Source of the DNA: Watersipora subatra
Taxonomy: Eukaryota > Bryozoa > Gymnolaemata > Cheilostomatida > Watersiporidae
Length of the DNA stretch: 64,000 bases
Direction of reading: 5' to 3'
NCBI RefSeq assembly: GCF_963576615.1
Contig: NC_088711.1
Coordinates: forward strand, 58,570,248-58,634,247
Of this stretch, positions 55,055 to 64,000 are shown piece by piece. Made by a program: the position numbers and the translations under genes. Position 1 is the stretch's first letter. The number at the start of each line of letters is the position of its first letter. The notes under the pieces were generated by a model. That model saw only the letters and a list, made by a program, of their open reading frames with translations, made no database searches and had not been told where the DNA came from.

Positions 55055-55134
55055 GGACGAGTATAACTGGAGTGTCTCAGAACCTGGTCACGTGACGGAG
55101 GAATTTTCTGTTTTTGTCACATGTCTTGCACATG
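55055..55134 (+). repeat. Left terminal inverted repeat of the MULE
   Basis: Starts directly after CCAATTGGA. Contains GTCACGTGAC, a perfect 10-base palindrome, also present in the right end; a candidate transposase binding site. Confidence 0.93.
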
Positions 55135-55216
55135 GGATGTTATCGCGGGAAATACAGAACAACTAAACAAGCACGCATTGAAATTCACAATCGCTGTGTT
55201 AACGACTTACAACAGA

Positions 55217-58200
55217 ATGGATACAATTAAACTTATATATGTTAAGTCAGAAGAGGAAGGTGAAATGATTATTAGAGAGCATGGCTGGCCAACAACCTAA
55301 AATTCTGTGTGAGCCACCAAGACTCTCAATTTAAAAGCCTTCCTGAATCTTTAAGCAAAAACGGTAGGTGCTGAGTCAGAGTGTAATGTCAAATGTGTAT
55401 GTTATAATGTATGTTTCAATTTGCATGTGATGTGTTTAGTCGTTATTTACACACACACATACACACACACGCACGCACACACACTGATACCCTTAGTGAG
55501 TGTAAAAGTGCTATATTGTTAATTTACATGTATTTACATTTACATGTATTTGTTATTGTACATGTATATATTATATTGTTCAAATAATTTATTTATAAAT
55601 ACAATACACATCACCAATAAAGCTATATTATATATACACAGTCATGTAAATATATTGATATTATGGTCAATTATATAGTAAACTTATATATTTACAATAC
55701 ATGTATATAAAATCTGTGTTAATACTTTTTCACTTGGAGACTGCTGGAGTTATGTATTCAACAGGCAATAGGGCTGTCTGTTTCAACTTCTATACCACAG
55801 GCCTAATATAATTCTGTAATATAGGATGGTAATGTTGCAATGATTGTAAAATATGTAACACAATAGCAGTTGAAGGGGCCCAAACAAGATGGCCCTGTTG
55901 AGTATGTATATAAAACTAACTGTTATCATAATGAACAGGTCCAATTGTGATAGCCGTCAATCAACTGTTGTGTACATAGAAAGCCCTTTGTAAGACTTGC
56001 CTGAACTATTATACTGTATTATGCAATACAGACAACTTGAGTCCACCAATGGATGATAACGCCCGTTTTTTGTTCTTACAGAAGGCAGTGTGATATGGGA
56101 AAAGAAAAATGTTTACTGGGACAAGCAACAATTTGCCTGTATGGTGGTTGGTAGAAAGACATTTGACTGCCGCCATGGTCATGATCGCCACCTTGTAGAA
56201 AAGGCGCAGTACAGGAAAAAGAGATTGGTGTGTAAATTTAACTGTTCCTATCGATACACAGTCTTTTTTACAATTCTTTGGTTTTGTTATTCCGTTTGCA
56301 ATGGGTGCTTTATTTATTTCTTCAGACTAGGTCATCACATCACAACTATACCCTTGATCAATGAAAAACTCCCTTTGGATATAATTTTGCTATATTTTTT
56401 TCCAGACGCTGTTATCAAATGATCACAGTGCTAATGTGAAGACACGGAATCGACCCTGTCCGTCTCATAAAACTGGCTGTTCAGCGCAATTCTTCATGAA
56501 AAAACTCATTCGCTTTACCGATTATAAGGTCAGATCATGATCAAATGTCGTTATCTCCTAGCTAGAAAATTGAACATGATAAATTTGAGTAGAAGTTCAC
56601 ACAAACAATAGTATGTTTCTTCTTTTATGTAGCTTTCATCAGGAACAAAATTCAATCGCGAGCTGATATCCGAGAAGCTTCGTCAGCAACTCCTCATTCC
56701 TGTATATGAGGTGGTGTTTGAGCTCAAGATACCACCCATAGATTCTCACTCTGGTCACCTTATGGGGAAGGTAATAGGCCTATGCAAAATTTTCTAGCCA
56801 TCTCAACCTTAAAAAGATACCCGCAACATACTGTATTGTATTGGTTAAATCCAATACAATACAGTAATAATTATTAAGGTAAAAATGTTTACTGCTGCAA
56901 ACAAGGTGTAGTGGATGAATAGGTTTATTACCGTACCAGGTCGCTGAGATGTCACTGCCAGTTGATGACTTGGTGAATAAAAAGATATATTCATTAGTAA
57001 CCCATGGAATATACTCATTAAAGGAGATAAAAGGTATGTGTGAATATAGTGACGACTTTTAATTAGGAAAAAAAGTTCTCAAATTCATATAATTACCAGA
57101 TTTTGCTGTAAGGCATAAGCTAACACAACTAGATACCATTTAGCGAAAACCCACCTACATATACACTATGCAGTGGTTTGTTGGCCTGGTGCCTCTGGTG
57201 ATTGTCAGGTTTTCCCGATATTTGCTCATCGTTGAATTCCTGTGTCATGATGTAGAAGGATGTTTTTTTTTTTAAACACAACGTATTTTCTTTTGAAGAT
57301 CACTTGGCTGAGTTTGTGAGGACTAGCTGCCCAAATGTTTCGCTATTGAACACCCGTTTTTACCCTGGTGACCAGACACTCAAAAACCACATTCAACTTG
57401 CACTCTCCTCAACATTGTAAGACGACAGTATAGTGTACTTGTATGTTTGTGTATGTGTATTGTAGGAGTATATGAGAATGTGATAAAACAGCAACAGCTG
57501 AAATTGTTCATTACAATTCCACTTGCTAAACAAAATCCAGTTCTTTTACACAGGAAATTGGCTAGTAAATGGCTAGTAACTCCTTTAATTTCAATGTTTA
57601 ATGTGATTGGCTATAAGCTCATAGTTCCCTTACTAAATTATGTGTATTTATGGCTTAACTCTGTGTCAGGTCAAGGAATTCATGAGAAGAGTGGCCGTAT
57701 ATGGCCTTGCCATTAATGCATATATGGTAATAATATTACGATGTACATGTACATGATAAAGTATCTCTCCCTGACCTCTAGCATTTATACATGTAGTTAT
57801 GTTTTGAAAATTAATTGTTTTAGCTACTCTAAATCTGACCAAGAGAATCTCCAGTTGAAAATCGAGAATGAGTGGGAAAACCGAGGACAGAGCTTTTATT
57901 TCCAGCCATCAAAGGATGAATCCAAGTTCTTGTTCGTCCACCAAACTATGCATCAACAGCGTATGATGAAGAAGTATGGTTCAGAATTGTGCCTTTTGGA
58001 CGCAACCCACAGGACAACAAAATATGCGCTCTTCCTGTTCTTTTTTGTCGTGAAGACGAATGTTGATTACCAGGTATGTTGGTTTTAGAGCTCAAACCTC
58101 AAAGTTGTCCACTCACATTTGATTTTAGGTTTTGATTTACTCATTGGTCTTCATGGTTTCAACATTTGGAAGTCTTCTCTTACTAGCATGATAGCTTATT

Positions 58201-61200
58201 TGTCCACATGACAACAATATAGAATGGTGGAATAGATGAATGATATTATATTATTTATATATATACACATGTACATATGTATGTATGGTCTAAGGTTTTT
58301 CTACCCTGTCTCGAAGCCTTTTGTGTTACTTTGGGTCAGAGGAGGCTGAAACTTTGAGACGCATACTAGAGAAGTTTTCATTGATATAATTATAGGTAGT
58401 GGCCACCTTCATCCTCGAACACGAGTCAAAAGTTGAAATTGTGCGAGCACTTGATGTCCTCAAGCAGTGGAATAGCTATTGGACACCGAAGTTTTGCATG
58501 ACTGATTACTCGTTGGCAGAAATCAATGCTTTGGAATCCTCATTCCCAGGTTCTGGTTTCCTTAGTTTCTAGTTTCTATTCATGGTATCTGAATCTGACA
58601 TTCTTTCTGACATTTTTGACATCTGACATTTTTTTCTTTGCAGTGTTGTTTTATTCACTAAATTCTACAAGGTTAAATGTATATTATTTTGTATTTTCAG
58701 ACACTACAGTTTTGTTGTGTGACTTCCATCGCGAACAGGCCTTGTTGCGCCAGCTTAAACGCAGTGAAATGAATCTCAATCCCGCTAAAATGGAGATGAA
58801 TATCCTTCTGGCAATGCTCCGGCGTATTGCAAGGGCTAGGTGCTACATATATTTCCTTGCTGCTCTGGTTATAATTATACACTAATCAACAATCAGTTGA
58901 ACATGAAGCCATGTGCTTTTACAAAGATGAGTGTTTAAATTTTGTTGTGAAGCGCTTGCTAAATGTCTCCATCTGTTCCAGATCTGTTGAAAAGCATCTG
59001 GTGGCAATAGAACGATTAAAGGAGCATGAGATATGGAATGGATCAAGTCATAAAAAGCTGAGAGAGTACCTCACTCACAACTGGCTTGAGGAGAGCATGT
59101 TCAAGGTGATAAATTTTGATAAGGATGGCATTTATTTGCATTCTATATATCAGACCAGATATAACTGAATGTGAACAGCAGTAAAAAGAAAATGTGCAAG
59201 ATAAAACAAGTAATAGCGGAGATTATTAAAATGAGTCATAAAAACACTGGAAAAAAATTTGCCCGTTCTTTGTAGTTCTACTTAACTTCGGTCTAAAAAC
59301 AGTTTTACAGCGAGAAGACATTCTGTCTTGGCCCTTGCAGATTCAATCAAAAAGAAGGTGTGTGGGATCATCAGCTGTTTTTGTAAAACAACTCGCGCTC
59401 AGTCTGAAAACAGTAGTAGGTAAATTTAAAACTGACAATTGTCTCCATATCATAAATTGGGTAAAATAATTCTAGTTGCATACCTTTGAATTTTCTCAAG
59501 GCGTAACTTGTTTGCATCTTTTAAAAGTAAAAACCACACACAAGAGGTTCTAACTTTGTCCCTTGGGGAGCTCCTATCCTCAACATCAACATAACCAGAA
59601 AAGGCACCATTTATTTTAACACACTGTTTTCTGTGAAGTAAAAAGCTTTTGACCATGTCTAAAATATTCTTATTTAATCCATAACTTCTCATTTTCTCTA
59701 ACACTATAGCACATTAAAAATTATGTTTTAGCAGACTGTAGCTGAACAAGTGATGTAATGGTTTAGGGATTCCTTGATAGTAATACCCTTGAAATCTTAA
59801 TTTCAGAGATGGGCCTGTTGCTATCAAATGAACCGTATAGTATCTGTGAATACTAACAACGGCGTAGAGAGTATAAACGGAAAGTTCAAGAACAACTTTC
59901 TGCGCGGGCGACAAACAAATAACCTGAGCATTACCGTGAGGGTTCTGGTAGAAAAGTTCTGCGCACAACTTGAAAAACGGTAAGGACGAGGGATATGCAA
60001 TGGTTTATTACACTGAACTAGAACTGCGCCTTGCCAACTTGTGTTCATTTTATTGAATGTTTCTTTTTATGTTGTAGCTATGATTAGTGTAAGTGTGTAA
60101 GTATCTGGGGTGGGATTCGCACATACATGTAATAGATTATAACAAACACATTGCAGTCTCACAAAACTTTTCTAATGCTGTACACTGCTTTTTAACAAAT
60201 TGTTTTCTATTCTTCTGGCGTGTGAAGTAGCATGTTTTTGATTTCTCTATAAGCTGAATTATAATATAAAAATCCGTGTGCAATGTGCATCTGTTTTCCA
60301 CTATTTTCCAACCCCTTCTAACACCTCTCTTCAAACAACAGACTTGGAATGATTAATTGATTGATTAATTGATTAACTGTTAATTGATGTTTTCCTTATT
60401 CTTATAGATACTGCCTAGAGAATGTCAGCTTATCTTCTCTGTACAGAAGTTATTCAACAGATGTGCCGTCGTTTCTACACAACAGACCTAAACCACTAGT
60501 CAATGACTGCATGGTAAACATCAGTCTAGCAAAGGGAATCCCCAGAGAGCGCATATCCAAGACTTCAAATTCTGTTTTTATTTTCAAACTCGGCAAAGTG
60601 GAACACACGGTTGATATGTCCGCACCATCCTGCTCCTGTCTCTCGTGGAGTAGCAGCAAACATCCGTGCAAGCATATGTTTGCAGTAACACAGCAGTTCA
60701 AGATTCCCCTACCTGAATGGTACCTGAACAGCCCATGGTTCACTATAGATGACCATATTATTGTAAATTCGAAAAAAGAGGCTGTTACTATGAAAGTGGC
60801 GTCTGATGAAAGCTCTACCACTGAAACTGAACTGTTACCACTTCCCACTCGAACTTCTCTAAAAAACCTCGCAAATCAAGCTAGAGAGAACCTCCGTGTA
60901 TTGAGAAACTTGACATATTTGATGACAGACTCTGATAGGTTGGCATCACTAAACAACTGCCTGGAGAAGTCAGTCAAAAACATAGAAACAACTTTTCAGA
61001 AAGCTGATGGATTAACCCTGGAATCAAACTCTCGCAAGAGAAAGGCAATATGTCACAGCAAAGCAGGCGAAGTTAGATTAAAACTCAAGATAGGTTCAAT
61101 ATGTGCAGTTTGCATTGCTACTGTTAAAAGAGTTGCCCATGACTTTGGTAATGCAAAAGCAGTGAAGCTTTGAGATTAAATTTAGGGCAAAGAGAACACC

Positions 61201-61859
61201 TGACTAAGAATGTGCTCGCTGACCCCTGAATTGCGTTTATCAAAATGCTGTAAATGTGATCCTAAAACCTTATTCATTACAGAAGGCCAGTGGAAAGAAG
61301 GAAAACATAAGTGAAGAAAAGTTTGAATCCATCACCGATGAGGTATTCGTTTTAACCTCCCAGTTGCCATATCTAGTGCCTGATAAGTGAGAAATCTTTT
61401 TTGTGCAATCCTTAGTATAGAGAAGCGGAATAGTGTGTCTAGCAACATGCAAAAGTTTGTACCAGTCTGAGTAGAAGACACGCTTGGTCCAGAAAGTGAT
61501 GCGAAAGAGAGGCGCCTAGCTTGAGAATGGCACTACCTAGATGGAAAACATTTTTATGTTTGCTTAATTTTTGCAAAGAAAACTGATGCAATTTATCGCT
61601 AAATTTCTTTTCCTTAACAGTACTTGATTATTTCTAGCTGAGGCCTCTACTCGTAAGACAAAAACGAGACCAGTACTCTGGAAGAGTTGGAGAGAAAGCC
61701 GAAGCGCATCGGGAGCAGATTGATGTCTCTTCATATCAACAGAAAGCACTCAAACCTCTAGCAAGACAAACAGACAACCTGTCTAAAACATCTCTATTCA
61801 GCGTGTCCAGTGATGTGGAGGTTACTACCATGCTTTCAGCATTTGCTGATGTTGATTAA
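55217..61859 (+). CDS. MULE transposase with SWIM zinc finger, 14 exons
   Basis: Exons: 55217-55259, 56082-56227, 56406-56528, 56633-56770, 56940-57033, 57299-57416, 57824-58073, 58396-58549, 58701-58839, 58982-59105, 59807-59979, 60408-61071, 61283-61342, 61638-61859. All phases agree; about 815 aa. The N-terminus has a Cys/His zinc-binding pattern (CRHGHDRH, then CPSHKTGC) like WRKY/FAR1-type domains. The DDE core has Asp 280 in LCLLDATHRTTKYAL, Asp 341 in FCMTDYS and Glu 464 in NNGVESINGKFK, with the C-x2-H motif CDFHREQ between. A SWIM finger CxC...CxH is at about 576-590 (CSCLSWSSSKHPCKH). Such proteins cut and move the element in the nucleus. Exon 1 and the last two exons rest only on splice sites and phase; otherwise exon 12 runs on to TGA 61171-61173. 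Confidence 0.82.
56082..56770 (+). CDS. MULE transposase exons 2-4, N-terminal zinc-binding region
   Basis: Exons 56082-56227, 56406-56528 and 56633-56770. They encode VIWEKKNVYWDKQQFACMVV, the Cys/His pattern and then GTKFNRELISEKLRQQLLIP. The phases are 1 in, then 0 throughout. Confidence 0.8.
57824..58839 (+). CDS. MULE transposase exons 7-9, DDE core with first two Asp
   Basis: Exons 57824-58073, 58396-58549 and 58701-58839. They carry FLFVHQTMHQQRMMKKYGSE, the first catalytic Asp (LLDATH), the second (MTDYS) and CDFHREQALLRQL. No stop or frame break. Confidence 0.88.
59440..59704 (-). pseudogene. Non-LTR RT fragment in a MULE intron
   Basis: The minus strand reads MVKSFLLHRKQCVKINGAFS, SGYVDV, then after an internal loss LEKIQRYATRIILPNL. 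The first part is the segment just before the catalytic box in Jockey/CR1-type RTs; the last is the C-terminal end. The catalytic YADD region is deleted. It lies in the intron between exons 10 and 11. Confidence 0.7.
59807..61173 (+). CDS. MULE transposase exons 11-12, catalytic Glu and SWIM finger
   Basis: Exon 11 (59807-59979) has the catalytic Glu (TNNGVESINGKFKNNF). Exon 12 (from 60408) has the SWIM finger and then a polar tail. I end exon 12 at GAA|GTTAGA (61071) so as to join two further exons; reading on instead gives a stop at 61171-61173 with the C-terminus GNAKAVKL. Confidence 0.85.
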
Positions 61860-62625
61860 ATTGTGTGTTAACTTTTAGACGCAAGTTGATGCACAGCAGT
61901 CTCATCAAGAACTCATTGTCCATAAAACTCTTCAATTTTAGTTAATAATTAACTTCCAATTGTTAAAGGTGTAGTCAACTCATAGGCATTATTATGAGTC
62001 AACTAAACACTTGAATAATTTCATGACACAATTTTGTTTATTCGTGAAATCTTATATTTCTTAACAGTATTGGGTTATTAGTAGTGGGTTATTGCAATAT
62101 TGCTGTGATAGAATATAGTTTCATTGCCGCCTTGGCTTTCTGATTTTTGCTTTGTGTATTTCTGCTGATGAATTTTAGATGGACTTAAAATGTTAGCATT
62201 GTGGCCAGTGTCTAATATTAATCATGATACATGTATTAAATTCTAGAAATCATATACATGTACTTGCCGTTTTTTTCTGACTTTATCAGCAATAGTATGT
62301 ATAATTTTAGCTTTGATCTTGATTTTAAATACAAGCATATTTATGAAAAAAAATCTGGAAAATACATCTTTCTTGACTAACTCTGAACTTTGGATGTATG
62401 TATTAGTATAACTTTATTTATCATTCTTAGAACATCTAACACAATATTACAATATGCTACTGTTGATAAAACCAAAAGTATTTTGTTCTGAAACCGAACA
62501 AGATATACCCACAAAACAATATGACTTGGGAGATGTGGATAATTGTGCAATACACGTAGATGAATCTCAGTAGACCGACGGTTAAGCAGCTCCCATTTTG
62601 GCATTATGTTGTCGTAGCAACTGGG
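61860..62625 (+). other. 3' part of the MULE outside the gene
   Basis: AT-rich sequence between the stop at 61857-61859 and the right inverted repeat. No reading frame I believe in. Confidence 0.6.
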
Positions 62626-62702
62626 CATGCGCAAGACGTGACAAAAACAGAAATTCCCCCGTCACGTGACCAGGTTTTGAGACCCTCCAGTTATACTCGT
62701 CC
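62626..62702 (-). repeat. Right terminal inverted repeat of the MULE
   Basis: The complement of the left end with four substitutions and three single-base gaps. The target nonamer CCAATTGGA follows directly. Confidence 0.93.
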
Positions 62703-62711
62703 CCAATTGGA

Positions 62712-62994
62712 AACCCGATTAGCCTTGCTTTTTGTCTAATAAAGCGCAGATCAAAGCCCTACACAAATACGTACTGCCGTTGTGAGCACGTGGTACAGCT
62801 TTCGCTTTGTTGTTTGCTTGATGCAATTGGCCTCCATGTTTTAGTGAAAGCTTTTAATTGGGCAAGCTTAACGTGGTTTAAATTGGTTGGTTAATTGTAA
62901 CAGCCGCTCGTTGTGACACATTGCACTGCTTTGCCGAAGGATTGATACATAGAGGCAGCCTTGGTTGTAGTTGCTGAATCTCAAGGCAAGTACA
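62712..62994 (+). promoter_or_regulatory. Upstream region of the MZB1-like gene
   Basis: Only 283 bases separate the transposon target duplication from the ATG. It contains GAGCACGTGGTAC at about 62785, an E-box/ACGTG core of the sort used by bZIP stress factors. No TATA box is clear. The regulatory reading is inference. Confidence 0.35.
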
Positions 62995-63838
62995 ATGACA
63001 ATGAAACTGAAAATACTGACATGTTGGCTTATGATATTAGTTCTAATAATTAGTTGCAACCCAGTGCAATGTGAAGACGAGGAAGGGCAAGAAGATTTTG
63101 ACGAAGACGACGAGTTTGACGATGTACCTGCTGTTCCGGAAGGCATGTCCAGGGAGAATATGATGAAATGGTCCGCACCCGATTTGAATGACGAAGAAGC
63201 GCATTCCACCCGGCTTCCTAGTAATCTCAAGTGTGATGGATGTACTGCGATTGCTTTCCAGGTACATTGCAAGGTTGATAGGTTTTGTAAAATTAACGCA
63301 TTGAGAAAATAAAATGATTCTGCGACCGCATATTTCTTTTTAAAAATGAGTAAGTTAATATTTCCAAAAGCCATATATTCTAGCTTGCCATAAAACCAAT
63401 AATAAGTGTATCCTGCATTTTAGCGAAAGCTTTGCTGTGGTATAAGCCTAAGTGAAACTCCACAGGAATGGTGAAACAGTGTTTTGCAAACTGTTTCAAT
63501 AAGTCGACTGTAAATGTATAAAATAAAATAAGAAAACGTGTATTGGTAGCAACAAGTTAATAGTTAATTTAGTTTGCATAGTTGTCATCCATTCTTATGA
63601 CCATTGAGAGAAAGTAAGAGCATGTTGTTAAAATATTTTACAAATTAGTTATCAGTGAGAAATATTTGTGCTATTGAAATTTTTATTACATGTTAAACCT
63701 TTTTGTATTTTATTGTTAGCTATCCGTACTGATCCAAGCTTTTCATACAAGCAAGTTTGCTAAGAAAGGAAAGAAGGCACCCGAGTCAGATATCATTGAC
63801 TTAGTGGAGAAGATATGTGACAAGCAGGTATTTGACAG
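62995..63838 (+). CDS. MZB1: MZB1 (pERp1)-like ER protein, first two exons, partial
   Basis: Exons 62995-63261 and 63720-63838 (phase 0, then 2); the gene runs beyond the window. It starts with a signal peptide (MKLKILTCWLMILVLIISCN), then an acidic stretch (EDEEGQEDFDEDDEFDD). Next come SAPDLNDEEAHSTRLPSNLK and the CxxC box KCDGCTAIAFQ near residue 78-90, which match the conserved start of MZB1/pERp1 (DEE..S..LP..L.CD.C.A.AFQ). Exon 2 gives SDIIDLVEKICDKQVFDR. In vertebrates the protein is an ER chaperone that helps immunoglobulin assembly and calcium control; in an invertebrate the substrate must differ. Two ATGs (62995 and 63001) are possible starts. Confidence 0.87.
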
Positions 63839-63944
63839 GTAAATGTGTGTCTGATCTTTCTAGGAGGCTTATCACAATGAAGAAGAGTGAATAAGAGTAA
63901 AAACTAAGTGTCTAAAATTGGGTGATGGCGAACAATATCATGAG

Positions 63945-64000
63945 CTATTGCTACTAGTATTGCTACTACTATTGCTACTACTATTGCTACTACTATTGCT
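63945..64000 (+). repeat. 12-bp tandem repeat at the window end (TATTGCTACTAC)
   Basis: At least four units, continuing beyond the window. It lies in the MZB1-like gene's intron 2. Confidence 0.9.

Larger units (their letters stand above)
55055..62702 (+). mobile_element. Mutator-like DNA transposon with SWIM transposase, complete
   Basis: Terminal inverted repeats at 55055-55134 and 62626-62702 start GGACGAGTATAACTGGAG and match at about 73 of 80 positions, including the palindrome GTCACGTGAC. The nonamer CCAATTGGA lies directly outside both ends (55046-55054 and 62703-62711). A 9-bp target duplication and long inverted ends are typical of Mutator-like elements. The gene inside encodes a MULE-type DDE transposase with a SWIM finger, in agreement. 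The element is 7648 bp, unusually long because the gene has about 13 introns; one intron carries a non-LTR RT fragment (59440-59704). Confidence 0.92.

Noticed and set aside
57670-57726. Exon-like segment VKEFMRRVAVYGLAINAYM between MULE exons 6 and 7
   Set aside because: It has an acceptor and a donor, but exon 6 ends in phase 2 and reading it in that phase meets a stop; exon 7 joins exon 6 directly in the right phase and matches the family.

Overview
The window reads as nuclear DNA of an invertebrate animal. It is AT-rich with low gene density. The genes are split by GT-AG introns of 0.1 to 10 kb, and much of the rest is Penelope-like, Ty3/gypsy, non-LTR, Mutator-like, hAT-like and mariner/pogo-like sequence plus minisatellites. 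A Zasp/PDLIM-type PDZ gene and an MZB1 (pERp1) homologue fit a bilaterian, probably a lophotrochozoan; the species cannot be fixed from the sequence.

Layout. 65-4547: two head-to-tail Penelope-like elements, almost identical, in a TA-rich block flanked by an 8-bp duplication. 4.7-9.3 kb: intergenic DNA with GT tracts and inverted-repeat elements. 9318-17853: a decayed non-LTR reverse transcriptase on the minus strand, split by a complete 7.5-kb Ty3/gypsy element (512-bp LTRs, 4-bp target duplication). 17.9-25.7 kb: TIR elements and a pogo/Tigger-like fragment. 25719-49375: an 11-exon PDZ gene on the plus strand (about 752 aa as modelled), with large minisatellites and several MITEs in its introns. 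50.8-54.6 kb: a hAT-like fragment, then a decayed minus-strand Ty3/gypsy element that keeps its 5' LTR and primer-binding site. 54770-54958: a small hAT-type MITE with an 8-bp target duplication. 55055-62702: a complete Mutator-like DNA transposon with about 80-bp inverted ends and a perfect 9-bp target duplication, carrying a 14-exon gene for a roughly 815-aa SWIM-finger transposase. 62995 to the end: the first two exons of an MZB1-like gene, 292 bp beyond the transposon.

Only two loci look like ordinary host genes: the PDZ gene, probably cytoskeletal, and the MZB1-like gene, an ER-resident chaperone family. The most unusual object is the Mutator-like element: its transposase is cut into many exons whose phases all agree, its DDE and SWIM residues are intact, and its termini and target duplication are cleanly preserved. 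Gene models were made by reading splice sites and phases by eye. Exon borders are good where phase and family similarity agree, weaker for the first exon and last two exons of the transposase and for the 3' end of the PDZ gene.
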